A stretch of DNA of 34,617 nucleotides from Azospirillum agricola (GTDB lineage: Bacteria > Pseudomonadota > Alphaproteobacteria > Azospirillales > Azospirillaceae), in the NCBI RefSeq assembly GCF_017876095.1, contig NZ_JAGINM010000041.1, positions 1 through 34,617 on the forward strand. Direction: 5' to 3'. The notes below the pieces were generated by a model. The model saw only the letters and a program-made list of their open reading frames with translations, ran no database searches and was not told where the DNA came from. The position numbers and the translations under genes are program-made. Below, in pieces: positions 1-12,311 of the stretch (its first letter is position 1; every line of letters starts with the position of its first letter).

Positions 1-739
1 TCCGCGTGTGTGCCGATCCCAAACCGAACCGGAACCCTCGCTCCAACGGCACCAAAAGCACCGCCGCCTGCGCATCCCTTCTCACAACACGGTATTAACT
101 TGTCAATGATCCCGCCGACACCGAACCGGCCTTGCCCCGCCACCTCATCCGAGGGTCGGGCGCATCGGCCGTCTTGTCTGGCTCCCCGTCGCGTCGCCGC
201 CTGCCGTCCTCGTGGACCGCGTCGGCGTCGTTCGCGTCGGGAGGCGCTTTATAGGCGGACAGACCGAACCCCGCAAGCGCTTTTTTCGTCCTCCCTGCGT
301 TTTTTCCGGGCAGGGGTAAAGCGCCGATGAGGACATCCATATAAGGGCCGCCCCCTACTCAACTCCCCTGACATGCGGATGGCTGCCTGGAATGGCACAC
401 TGGCGCGCAACTGTGCAGCGGCAAGTCGGCAGGGGCTTGACCACGGCAACGGGGCGGCTCATCAAAGCGTTGACGGCGCGGCCGCTCTGTGACCGTCGAG
501 GACAGGAACAATCTTACACTTGGTCGGTATTGATCGTGCTCTTGACGCGCCAGAACAGACCAAGTCGTTCCGCCAGCCCATCGGCCGTGTGGCGGCCAAG
601 CTCTTGTCAACGTTTCATTAACCAAGAAATCCTAGAACTGACCGGCGGCATCGCGCCGCCTTCAGCCGACCGCCGGGGCCGCCTTGATCGGGCCCGCATG
701 GCGCCACCGCGCTGAGTCCACATGGAAGGCTGATACAGC
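1..739. other. No supportable gene; upstream region of the NRPS-like gene
   Basis: The short open frames here have no recognisable domain, no convincing ribosome binding site and the biased composition of chance frames in GC-rich DNA. Positions about 500-630 are less GC-rich than the surroundings and hold a perfect 8-bp inverted repeat, ACTTGGTC at 518-525 and GACCAAGT at 558-565, 32 bp apart. This could be an operator for the gene at 740, but no clear -35/-10 pair was found. The left end may belong to the intergenic tail of a gene outside the window. Confidence 0.5.
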
Positions 740-4852
<4,113 letters not shown>

Positions 4853-4880
4853 CCGGGTCGGGTTTGAGGATAAGGGTTGG

Positions 4881-4909
4881 AAAGGGCCGCGCATCGTCGC
4901 GGCCCTTTT
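4881..4909 (+). terminator. Intrinsic terminator after the NRPS-like gene
   Basis: Perfect stem AAAGGGCCGCG (4881-4891) with CGCGGCCCTTTT (4898-4909), a 6-base loop and a run of T at the end. It lies 29 bases after the stop codon of the NRPS-like gene. The rest of the 314-base gap up to the fumarase gene holds one more hairpin (4941-4972) and no gene. Confidence 0.88.
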
Positions 4910-4940
4910 CGTTTGCAGGTATTCCCAGAGCGATCGCAAG

Positions 4941-4972
4941 CCCTTCTCCCCTCTCCCGCGAGGGGAGAAGGG
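4941..4972. repeat. Intergenic palindrome (REP-like hairpin)
   Basis: Perfect 13-bp inverted repeat, CCCTTCTCCCCTC at 4941-4953 and GAGGGGAGAAGGG at 4960-4972, with a 6-base loop. Its C/T-rich left arm and CCCGCGAG centre resemble the hairpins at 6841-6928 and 16598-16716, so it is probably one member of a dispersed intergenic repeat family. Confidence 0.65.
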
Positions 4973-5166
4973 TTTCCAGCGACTTCAAGCAATCACCCTC
5001 GGTCTTTCCGCCCCCGGACGATGGTCCAACCCGCTCCCCAGCCCGTTGTGTCGGCGCCCCAGCGGTGTATAAGGGGGTCCGAGCGCGGCCCCGGCCCCTT
5101 CGCGCATCCGGATCGTCGGCTGCGCGGGAGGCGCGGGCGACCCAGCGGATATTGAAGGAACGCCCC

Positions 5167-6801
5167 ATGCCCGACGATCTCTCCCCAGCCCGCGGAGCCA
5201 CCGGCCTGTTTCCGCTCGCCAAGGACGACACGACCTACCGCAAGCTGACCTCCGATCACGTCTCCGTCATCGAGTTCGACGGCGAGCAGGTTCTCAAGGT
5301 CGAGCCGGAGGGCCTGCGTCTGCTGGCCGAGGCGGCCTTCGCCGACATCAACCATCTGCTGCGCCCCGGCCACCTCGCCCAGCTCGCCAGGATCCTGGAG
5401 GACGAAGAGGCCTCGCCGAACGACAAGTTCGTGGCGCTCGACCTGCTGAAGAACGCCAACATCGCCGCCGCCGGCACGCTGCCGATGTGCCAGGACACCG
5501 GCACCGCCATCATCATGGGCAAGAAGGGCCGCCGCGTCTGGACCAAGGGCGGCGACGAGACCGCCCTGTCGGAAGGCGCCCGCGACGCCTACCTGAAGCG
5601 CAACCTGCGCTACAGCCAGCTGGCGCCGATCTCCATGTACGAGGAGAAGAACACCCGCAACAACCTGCCCGCCCAGATCGACATCTATTCGGAGGGCGAG
5701 GATTATTACAAGTTCCTGTTCATGGCCAAGGGCGGCGGCTCGGCCAACAAGACCTTCCTGCATCAGGCGACGCCGTCGGTGCTGGCGCCCGACCGGCTGC
5801 TGAAGTTCCTGGAAGACAAGATCCGCTACCTCGGCACCTCGGCCTGCCCGCCCTACCACCTCGCCATCGTCATCGGCGGCCTGTCGGCCGAGCAGAACCT
5901 GAAGACGGTGAAGCTGGCGTCCGCCCGCTACCTCGACAATTTGCCGACCGAGGGCGGCGAGGACGCGCACGCCTTCCGCGATCTGGCGATGGAGGCCGAG
6001 GTCCACAAGCTGACCCAGAGCATGGGCATCGGCGCCCAGTTCGGCGGCAAGTATTTCTGCCACGACGTCCGCGTCATCCGCCTGCCGCGCCACGGCGCCT
6101 CGATGCCCATCGGCGTCGGCGTGTCCTGCTCGGCCGACCGCCAGGCGGTGGGCAAGATCACCAGGGACGGCATCTTCCTGGAGCAGCTGGAGACCGATCC
6201 GGCCCAGTATCTGCCGGAGATCGGCGACGAGCACCTGTCGGGCGAGGTCGTGAAGATCGACCTGAACCGGCCGATGGACGAGATCCGCGCCACCCTGTCG
6301 CAGCACCCGATCCGCACCCGCCTGTCGCTGACCGGCCCGCTGATCGTCGCCCGCGACCTCGCCCACGCCAAGCTGCGCGCCCGGCTCGACGCCGGCGAGC
6401 CGCTGCCCGACTATTTCAAGAACCACCCGATCTACTACGCCGGCCCGGCCAAGACGCCGGAGGGCTACGCGTCCGGCTCCTTCGGCCCGACGACGGCCGG
6501 CCGCATGGACAGCTTCGTCGACCAGTTCCAGGCGGCGGGCGGCTCGATGGTCATGCTGGCCAAGGGCAACCGCAGCCCGGAGGTGACGGCGGCCTGCAAG
6601 CAGCATGGCGGCTTCTACCTCGGCTCGATCGGCGGCGCGGCGGCGCGGCTGGCGCAGGACTGCATCAAGAAGGTGGAGGTCGTCGAGTATCCCGAACTCG
6701 GCATGGAAGCCATCTGGCGCATCGAGGTCGAGGATTTCCCGGCCTTCATCATCGTCGACGACAAGGGCAACGACTTCTTCAAGGAGTTGAAGCTCGCCTG
6801 A
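5167..6801 (+). CDS. Fumarate hydratase, class I (iron-sulfur, FumA type)
   Basis: Catalyses the reversible hydration of fumarate to L-malate in the TCA cycle, using an oxygen-sensitive [4Fe-4S] cluster. The protein is 544 residues, close to the E. coli FumA/FumB length. The three family cysteines are in place: Cys108 in MCQDTGT, Cys227 in ACPPYH and Cys321 in VSCSADRQ. From memory these sit a constant three residues after FumA positions 105, 224 and 318. The motifs GIGAQFGGKYFCHDVR and LPRHGAS, and the C-terminal beta part (SFGPTTAGRMDSFVDQFQ, KGNRSPEVTAACK, GGAAARLAQ), are all present, so alpha and beta parts are fused in one chain. Start ATG 5167 is chosen for GAAGGAA 6 bases upstream and the correct length; the frame stays open further upstream through the terminator and hairpin region, but that extension is not plausible. 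Monocistronic as far as can be seen. Confidence 0.96.
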   Translation: MPDDLSPARGATGLFPLAKDDTTYRKLTSDHVSVIEFDGEQVLKVEPEGLRLLAEAAFADINHLLRPGHLAQLARILEDEEASPNDKFVALDLLKNANIAAAGTLPMCQDTGTAIIMGKKGRRVWTKGGDETALSEGARDAYLKRNLRYSQLAPISMYEEKNTRNNLPAQIDIYSEGEDYYKFLFMAKGGGSANKTFLHQATPSVLAPDRLLKFLEDKIRYLGTSACPPYHLAIVIGGLSAEQNLKTVKLASARYLDNLPTEGGEDAHAFRDLAMEAEVHKLTQSMGIGAQFGGKYFCHDVRVIRLPRHGASMPIGVGVSCSADRQAVGKITRDGIFLEQLETDPAQYLPEIGDEHLSGEVVKIDLNRPMDEIRATLSQHPIRTRLSLTGPLIVARDLAHAKLRARLDAGEPLPDYFKNHPIYYAGPAKTPEGYASGSFGPTTAGRMDSFVDQFQAAGGSMVMLAKGNRSPEVTAACKQHGGFYLGSIGGAAARLAQDCIKKVEVVEYPELGMEAIWRIEVEDFPAFIIVDDKGNDFFKELKLA

Positions 6802-6840
6802 CGGCGGCTTACCGCACCACGGCGGCTTGCCCCACCCTAA

Positions 6841-6928
6841 CCCTCCCCCGCTCTCGCGGGGGAGGGGACGGCCGCCGCACTTCGACAAAGCTCCAACAGT
6901 TCCCCACCCCCGCGAGAGCGGGGGTGGG
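6841..6928. repeat. Facing pair of intergenic hairpins
   Basis: Two hairpins in opposite orientation. The first is CCCTCCCCCGC (6841-6851), loop TCTC, GCGGGGGAGGG (6856-6866). The second is CCCACCCCCGC (6903-6913), loop GAGA, GCGGGGGTGGG (6918-6928). The flanks are also inverted: CCCCACCCTAA before the first and TCGGGGTTGGGGG after the second, so the whole 110-bp block is a large imperfect palindrome. It separates the fumarase and pseudouridine synthase genes and could end fumarase transcription, but there is no T run. Confidence 0.7.
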
Positions 6929-6961
6929 TCGGGGTTGGGGGCAAGTGCAGGACAACCCTTC

Positions 6962-7642
6962 GTGACACCCGCCCAAATCCAGGAGCGCGTCCTCTACCGG
7001 GACGGGCTGATGCTGATCATCGACAAGCCCGCCGGGCTGCCGGTCCACGCCGGCCCGGCCGGCGGTCCCAACCTGGAGCGCCATTTCGATGCGCTGCGCT
7101 ACGGCTTTCCCAAGCCGCCGTCGCTCGCCCACCGGCTCGACCGCGACACATCCGGCTGCCTGATCCTCGGCCGCCACGCCAAGGCGCTGCGCAAGATCGG
7201 CATCCTGTTCCAGGACGGCAAGGTCGACAAGACCTACTGGGCGGTGGTCGCCGGCTCGCCGCCGGCCGAGTCCGGACGGATCGAGCTGACCCTGTCCAAG
7301 GTCTCCAACAAGACCGGCGGCTGGCGCATCGTCGGCGGTGCCCCCGACGGGCAGACCGCCGTCACCGACTATGTCGTGAAGGGCCGCGCCGACGGTCTGA
7401 CCTGGCTGGAGCTGACGCCGCACACCGGCCGCACCCACCAGATCCGCGTCCATTGCGCGTCCATCGGCTGCCCGCTGCTCGGCGATCCGCAATATGGCGG
7501 GCCGGAGGGGGCGCTGCACCTGCACTCCCGCGCCATCTCCCTGCCGCTCTACCCCAAGCGCGAGCCGGTCGGCGCCGTCGCCCCGGTTCCCGCCCACATG
7601 CGCTCGGCACTCGCCGCCTGCGGTTTTACGGAGGCTTCATAG
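6962..7642 (+). CDS. RluA-family pseudouridine synthase
   Basis: Isomerises specific uridines in rRNA or tRNA to pseudouridine. The catalytic motif HRLDRDTSG is present, with Asp60 as the likely nucleophile. So are the other family motifs: IIDKPAGLPVHAG near the N-terminus, KTYWAVV, and LTPHTGRTHQIRVHCASIGCPLLGDPQYGG in the second half. At 226 residues it is a short form with no N-terminal S4 RNA-binding domain. Start GTG 6962 is preferred: the frame stays open upstream to 6827, but that stretch is the hairpin repeat and translates to a low-complexity Pro/Gly/Arg sequence. AGGA at 6948-6951 is a modest ribosome binding site. Which RNA position it modifies cannot be told from the sequence. Confidence 0.9.
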   Translation: MTPAQIQERVLYRDGLMLIIDKPAGLPVHAGPAGGPNLERHFDALRYGFPKPPSLAHRLDRDTSGCLILGRHAKALRKIGILFQDGKVDKTYWAVVAGSPPAESGRIELTLSKVSNKTGGWRIVGGAPDGQTAVTDYVVKGRADGLTWLELTPHTGRTHQIRVHCASIGCPLLGDPQYGGPEGALHLHSRAISLPLYPKREPVGAVAPVPAHMRSALAACGFTEAS

Positions 7643-7699
7643 CTTGGGCCTAGGCTCAGGGCTGTCGCTGCACCGCAGCATCAGGGGTGAGGCTTGCGC

Positions 7700-9184
7700 A
7701 TGATCCCGATCGGCACGACCACCGCCCGCTGGATGACCCTGCGCTACGGCATCGCGCTGGCGCTGATCGCGCTCGGCACGCTGGCCGGCTTCGTCATGAC
7801 CGAGCGGGTGATCGGCCAGCACGAGCGCATGCTGGAGGTGGTCAACGTCTCCGGCCGCCAGCGCATGCTGTCCCAGCGCACCGCCCTGCTGGTCGAGCAG
7901 CTCAAGCACGACCCCGACGCCTATTCGCGCGCCGACCTCGCCCGCCAGCTCGCCGAGGCCACCGACATGTTCGAGGCCGCCCACCACCGGCTCAGCGGCC
8001 GGGACGACGGGGCAGCCGGCGGACCGCTGCTGGGCCCGCCCCCCGGCGACCCGTTCTTCAGCGGGGCGGATGCCCTCGACCCGCTGGTGCGGGGCCACAT
8101 CGCGGCGCTGCGCGCCGTCATCGCCGCCGCCCCAGCCGGCTTGCCGCCGGGCATGCCGGAGGCCGATTACGTGACCAGCCAGGCGCTGGGGCCGCTGCTC
8201 GCCCGGCTGGAGGCCATGGTGGCGCTCTACCAGGAGGAGGGCGAGGCCGGCTTCCACTCGCTGCACCGGATGGGACTGGCGGCGCTGGTCCTGACGCTGC
8301 TGACGCTGCTGGTCGAGGCGCTGGTGATCTTCCGCCCGATGACCCGGCATGTCCGCGACCAGTTCACCGAGATCGCCCGCATGACCGGGGCGGTCGAGCG
8401 GGCCAACGCGACGCTGGAGCAGCAGGTGCGCGAGCGCACCGCCGAGTTGCACGCCGCCAAGACCGCCGCCGAGCAGGCCCACCGGGCCAAGTCGCGCTTC
8501 CTCGCCCACGCCAGCCACGATCTGCACCAGCCGCTCCAGGCGATCGGCATGTTCACCGGCATGCTGGAGCGCCAGACCGCCCAGATCGCTCCAACCACCG
8601 CCCAGATCGCCAGGACGGCGGCGCTGCTGGCCGACCTGAAGGCGGCGCAGCGCTCGATGCGCGACCTGCTGAACGCCATCCTGGAAATCTCCAAGCTGGA
8701 ATCCGGAGTGGTGTCACCGAAGCCCGCCGACCTCCCCCTCTCCCCCCTGCTCGACCAGCTCGAGGCCGAGTTCGCCGGTCAGGCCGAGGCAAAGGGCCTG
8801 CGCCTGCGCGCCGTGCCGACCGGCGCGGTGGTGCGCAGCGACCCGGCCCTGCTGGAACGCATCGTCCGCAACCTGATCGCCAACGCCATCCGCTACACCG
8901 ACGCCGGCGGCGTGCTGGTGGGATGCCGGCGGCGCGGATCCAGCCTGTGGATCGAGGTCTACGACACCGGGCGCGGCATCGCCGAACCCGACCGCCGCCG
9001 CATTTTCGAGGAGTTCGTCCAGCTCGACCGCCCCGACCGCGACCGCAGCGAGGGCATCGGGCTTGGGCTGGCCATCGTCGAGCGTCTGGCCCGGCTGCTC
9101 GGCCATCCGGTGACGGTGCGCTCGGTCGTCGGCCGCGGCACCGTCTTCGCGGTCTGCGTGCCGGAAGCCGGTCCGGACGCCTGA
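7700..9184 (+). CDS. Sensor histidine kinase with PilJ/NarX-type sensory domain
   Basis: A 494-residue inner-membrane kinase. A membrane helix spans about residues 11-33. A periplasmic domain starts with VVNVSGRQRMLSQRTALLVEQL, the signature of the PilJ/NarX-type methyl-accepting N-terminal family, and a second helix lies near 188-214. A short coiled-coil (ATLEQQVRERTAELHAAKTAAEQA) follows directly; no clear HAMP domain is seen. The H-box is FLAHASHDLHQPLQA, with phospho-acceptor His273. The ATPase domain has the N-box RNLIANAIRYT, G1 YDTGRGIAEPD and G2 GIGLGLAIV. No response regulator gene is adjacent, so it is an orphan kinase whose partner is elsewhere. Start ATG 7700 fits GTGAGG 7 bases upstream; a TTG two codons earlier is too close. 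The ligand is unknown; NarX relatives sense nitrate/nitrite, but nothing here proves that. Confidence 0.88.
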   Translation: MIPIGTTTARWMTLRYGIALALIALGTLAGFVMTERVIGQHERMLEVVNVSGRQRMLSQRTALLVEQLKHDPDAYSRADLARQLAEATDMFEAAHHRLSGRDDGAAGGPLLGPPPGDPFFSGADALDPLVRGHIAALRAVIAAAPAGLPPGMPEADYVTSQALGPLLARLEAMVALYQEEGEAGFHSLHRMGLAALVLTLLTLLVEALVIFRPMTRHVRDQFTEIARMTGAVERANATLEQQVRERTAELHAAKTAAEQAHRAKSRFLAHASHDLHQPLQAIGMFTGMLERQTAQIAPTTAQIARTAALLADLKAAQRSMRDLLNAILEISKLESGVVSPKPADLPLSPLLDQLEAEFAGQAEAKGLRLRAVPTGAVVRSDPALLERIVRNLIANAIRYTDAGGVLVGCRRRGSSLWIEVYDTGRGIAEPDRRRIFEEFVQLDRPDRDRSEGIGLGLAIVERLARLLGHPVTVRSVVGRGTVFAVCVPEAGPDA

Positions 9185-9309
9185 GGCGAGGCGCCTGGAC
9201 CGGGCCGCCTCGGACGGCGCGGAGGGGATGGTTGCGCCATCCGCATGGATTCGTTGCGCGCCGCCAACCCTTGCGATTGTTTTCGGTCCGTCGGCGGTGC
9301 GCATCACAC

Positions 9310-9476
9310 CCTGTGGCTTGAAATCCTGTTATCCTTCAATATATCTAAATTCCCCTAAAGAATTCCCCCAAAAATATTGGGGCATACTTTCGATCAATTT
9401 TTTACAAACGTGTAATCCAACCGCGTTTGATTACCGTAGTATGCTCTGAAGGCTCTGCTATTCAGGGGAATTTGTC
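9310..9476 (+). promoter_or_regulatory. AT-rich leader and probable promoter region of the globin-coupled chemoreceptor
   Basis: This 167-base stretch is much richer in A/T than the rest of the window. It holds the hairpin CCCCAA (9366-9371), AAATA, TTGGGG (9377-9382). No -35/-10 pair with proper spacing could be assigned. The ribosome binding site AGGGGAA (9464-9470) lies 6 bases before the ATG at 9477. Further left, CGAGGCG (9187-9193) and CGCCTCG (9206-9212) can pair just after the kinase stop codon and may end that transcript, although no T run follows. Confidence 0.45.
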
Positions 9477-11156
9477 ATGCGGCTGGACAGCCATGGGGCG
9501 TATGCGGGCACCGATACGGATGTCATGCGGTTGAAGGTCTTTCAGATCACGCAGGACGACATCGCGCTGGTGCAGGAACTGGCGCCCTTCGCGCAGCAAA
9601 AGTTGCCGCAACTGCTCCAGCAATGGCTGGACCGCTTCGACGCCTGGCCGGAGATGCGCAAGGCCCTGTCCCATCCGGATGTCCACGCCATCCGGGTGCA
9701 GCATTGGGTGCGCGCCGTCTCGGGCCGGATCGACGCCGACTTCACCGCCTCCGCCAAGCGGTTGGCCCGCGCCTTCTACGAGAACGGCGTGCCCGGTTAC
9801 GCCGTCGCCATCTGCCACAACGTCGTGCTGAACGGCATCGCCGAGGAGCTCGGCCTGAACGAACGGGCCGGCGGCCTCCAGTCCCTTCTCGGCCGGGCGG
9901 AGGAGCGCCGCAAGGACGCGCTGCGCACGGCGCTGACCAAGCTGACCTGGCTCGACCTCGAACTGCTGCTGGAGACCTACGCCGAGGCCGAGCAGGGCAG
10001 CCGGCGCCGGGCGGTGGAGGCGATGGCCGACACGGTGGAGCGCGAGGCGCGCGGCGCGGTGTCGGCCATCGCCGGCCACACCAACGACATGGCGCGCGAC
10101 GCCGAAAGCATGGCCGGATCCGCCCTGACCGTCGGCGCCAATTCGCGCGATGTCGCCACCGCCGCCGACCAGGCGCTGAACAACGCCCAGACCGTCGCCG
10201 CCGCGACCGAGGAGCTGGCCGCCTCGATCCGCGACATCCTCCAGCGGGTCGACCATTCCAGCAAGGTCACCCGCCGCGCCGTCGAGACCGGCAACCGCAC
10301 CCAGGCGACCATCCGCTCGCTGTCGGAGGCGGTCGGCCGGATCGGCGAGGTGGCGCGGCTGATCGGCGCCATCGCCGGCCAGACCAACCTGCTGGCGCTG
10401 AACGCCACCATCGAGGCGGCGCGCGCCGGCGAGGCCGGCAAGGGCTTCGCGGTCGTCGCCCAGGAGGTGAAGAACCTCGCCAACCAGACCGCCCGCTCGA
10501 CCGACGAGATCGCCCGCCAGATCGGCGAGATCGAGACGGTGACCGCCGCCGCCGTCGCCGCCGTCGAGGAGATCGGCGGAACCATCGCCGAGATCGACCA
10601 CGTGTCCGGCGACATCGCCCTGGCGATGGAGCAGCAGGCCGAGGCGACGCAGGAGATCAGCCGCAACCTGGTGGAGACCTCCAACGCGGCGCGCGCGGTG
10701 TCCGACCGCATCGGCGCCGTGTCGAGCGAGGCGGTGCAGACCGGCGCCCAGGCCGCCGACGTCCAGAAGAACGCCCGCGAGGTGGCGGAGAGCATCGAAG
10801 CGCTGCGCCGCGTTCTGGTCCAGGTGGTCCGCACCTCGACCGACGACGCCGACCGTCGCCGGTGGGAGCGCTTCGACGTCAGCGAGCCCTGCGTGATCGA
10901 GGTCGGCGCCGACCGGCGCGAGGGGCGCATCGCCAACATCTCGCGGGGCGGCGCCCGCCTCCAGGAGGTCACCGGCCTGTCCGCCGGCGCCAGCGGCGTG
11001 CTGACCATCCCGCGGCTCCAGGCCCGCATCGGGATCACCGTGCTGGGGGCGGAGAATGGCGGCGCCCATCTGCTTTTCGAGGCCGGCGCCGAGGCCGAAG
11101 AAGCCACCCTCCAGGCGGCCATCGCCTCCATGACGGGCGGGCGGCGCGCCGCCTGA
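9477..11156 (+). CDS. Soluble globin-coupled methyl-accepting chemotaxis protein with C-terminal PilZ domain
   Basis: A 559-residue protein with no membrane helix, so a cytoplasmic receptor. Residues about 18-170 match the globin-coupled sensor (protoglobin/HemAT) pattern: LPQLLQQWLDRFDAWPEM, then QHWVRAVSGRIDADFTASAKRLARAFYENGVPGYAV. In HemAT the heme-ligating His lies in an H-x-R-I-G motif; the aligned residue here is Phe100 (FYENG), so canonical heme binding is doubtful. Residues about 200-450 form the MCP signalling coil, with the conserved tip AGQTNLLALNATIEAARAGEAGKGFAVVAQEVKNLA near 295-340, which binds CheA/CheW. The C-terminus (about 455-559) is a PilZ domain with the c-di-GMP motifs RRRWER and NISRGG, as in Azospirillum Tlp1. 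Start ATG 9477 follows AGGGGAA. It probably links a cytoplasmic signal and c-di-GMP level to motility. Confidence 0.92.
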   Translation: MRLDSHGAYAGTDTDVMRLKVFQITQDDIALVQELAPFAQQKLPQLLQQWLDRFDAWPEMRKALSHPDVHAIRVQHWVRAVSGRIDADFTASAKRLARAFYENGVPGYAVAICHNVVLNGIAEELGLNERAGGLQSLLGRAEERRKDALRTALTKLTWLDLELLLETYAEAEQGSRRRAVEAMADTVEREARGAVSAIAGHTNDMARDAESMAGSALTVGANSRDVATAADQALNNAQTVAAATEELAASIRDILQRVDHSSKVTRRAVETGNRTQATIRSLSEAVGRIGEVARLIGAIAGQTNLLALNATIEAARAGEAGKGFAVVAQEVKNLANQTARSTDEIARQIGEIETVTAAAVAAVEEIGGTIAEIDHVSGDIALAMEQQAEATQEISRNLVETSNAARAVSDRIGAVSSEAVQTGAQAADVQKNAREVAESIEALRRVLVQVVRTSTDDADRRRWERFDVSEPCVIEVGADRREGRIANISRGGARLQEVTGLSAGASGVLTIPRLQARIGITVLGAENGGAHLLFEAGAEAEEATLQAAIASMTGGRRAA

Positions 11157-11178
11157 GCCGCCATGGGACACGAATGAA

Positions 11179-11270
11179 CACGGATATCCACGGATGAACA
11201 CGGATGTGTCGTCCCATTCGATCCGTGTCCATCCGTGAGCCGGCGCAGCCGGCATCCGTGTTCATCCGTG
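11179..11270. repeat. Cluster of CACGGAT repeats in inverted arrangement
   Basis: CACGGAT occurs at 11179-11185, 11189-11195 and 11199-11205. Its complement ATCCGTG occurs at 11221-11227, 11231-11237, 11254-11260 and 11264-11270. The units are joined by GAACA or TTC spacers, so the two halves can fold on each other, and a small GC hairpin (about 11239-11253) sits inside the right half. The block fills most of the gap between the chemoreceptor and the EamA gene. Sequences of this CACGGATGAACACGGAT type are found as dispersed repeats in many bacterial genomes. Confidence 0.75.
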
Positions 11271-11351
11271 TCAAAATCCCTTTCCCGGCGCACCAGCGCC
11301 CCCCAACGTCCGCCCTTGCGCGGTGCGGACCGGCTCCGCTATGCCAGCGGC

Positions 11352-12269
11352 ATGACCATCGACACACTCTCCCCCACCGTGCCGTCCGCCTCGGACGTGC
11401 GGCGCGCCACCGGCATCGGCGCCCTCGCCATCCTGCTGTGGTCGTCGGCGGCGCTGCTGACGACGCTGGCGGGCGGGGTGCCGCCCTTCCAGCTCGTCGC
11501 CTCGACCTTCGGGCTGGCCTTCCTGACCGGAACGATCGGCGGGCTGATCCGCGGGCGCGACGTGGTGGGGGCGCTGCGCCAGCCCTGGCCGGTCTGGCTG
11601 GTCGGAGTCGCCGGCCTGTTCGGCTACCATTTCTTCTATTTCCTGGCCTTCCACATCGCGCCCGGCGCGGCTGTGGAGGTCAACCTGCTGAACTATCTGT
11701 GGCCGCTGTTCATCGTGCTGTTCTCGGCGCTGCTGCCGGGGGAACGGCTGAAGCCGGCCCATGTGCTGGGCGCGCTGTGCGGGCTGGCCGGGACGGCGCT
11801 GATCGTCACCGGGCGCGGCGGCGGGCTGTCGCTGGCCAGCGAGAACCTGCCCGCCTACGCGGCGGCCTTCGCGGCGGCGGTGATCTGGGGCGCCTATTCG
11901 GTGCTGTCGCGCCGCTTCGGCAACGTGCCGACCGAGGCGGTGGGCGGCTTCTGCCTCGTCACCGCCCTGCTCGGCCTCCTCTGCCACCTCGCCTTCGAGA
12001 CGACCGTGGTGCCGCAGGGATGGGCGTGGCTGGCCCTGCTGGCGCTGGGCATCGGGCCGGACGGGCTGGCCTTCTTCCTGTGGGACCACGGCATGAAGCG
12101 CGGCGACATCCGCGCGCTGGGCGTGCTGTCCTACGGGGTGCCGCCGGCCTCGACCCTGCTGCTGATCCTGTTCGGTCAGGCGGTGGGCGGCTGGGCCGTG
12201 TGGGCGGCCTGCGCCCTGATCGGCGGCGGCGCCGTGATGGCGAGCTGGGACGTCATCCGCCGGAAATGA
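11352..12269 (+). CDS. EamA/DMT-family transporter (YddG-like)
   Basis: A 305-residue inner-membrane protein with about ten hydrophobic helices in two five-helix EamA repeats. The first repeat includes IGALAILLWSSAALLTTLAGG, QLVASTFGLAFLTGT and GYHFFYFLAFHIAPGAAVEVNLLNYLWPLFIVLFS; the second runs from AYAAAFAAAVIWGAYSVLSRRF to the C-terminus. The NYLWPLFIVL stretch and the FLWDHGMKRGD segment resemble YddG, an aromatic amino acid exporter, so metabolite export is plausible but the substrate is not established. Start ATG 11352 is chosen because the protein then begins shortly before the first helix; the frame is open to 11235, but that part is the CACGGAT repeat. The upstream ribosome binding site is weak. 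It converges with the LysR gene at 12312, leaving only 42 bases. Confidence 0.87.
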   Translation: MTIDTLSPTVPSASDVRRATGIGALAILLWSSAALLTTLAGGVPPFQLVASTFGLAFLTGTIGGLIRGRDVVGALRQPWPVWLVGVAGLFGYHFFYFLAFHIAPGAAVEVNLLNYLWPLFIVLFSALLPGERLKPAHVLGALCGLAGTALIVTGRGGGLSLASENLPAYAAAFAAAVIWGAYSVLSRRFGNVPTEAVGGFCLVTALLGLLCHLAFETTVVPQGWAWLALLALGIGPDGLAFFLWDHGMKRGDIRALGVLSYGVPPASTLLLILFGQAVGGWAVWAACALIGGGAVMASWDVIRRK

Positions 12270-12311
12270 CGCCGATTCGGTGACACCGGCGCCTTGGGAA
12301 CCTCCGCAGCC

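Noticed and set aside
10..715. Short plus-strand frames at the left end (10-330 and 392-715)
   Set aside because: No ribosome binding site, no domain, and Arg/Pro/Ser-rich composition expected of chance frames in GC-rich DNA.
9462..11255. Long antisense open frame over the chemoreceptor
   Set aside because: Its sequence is a low-complexity Gly/Asp/Arg/Leu shadow of the coiled-coil codons; the sense frame has globin, MCP and PilZ motifs.
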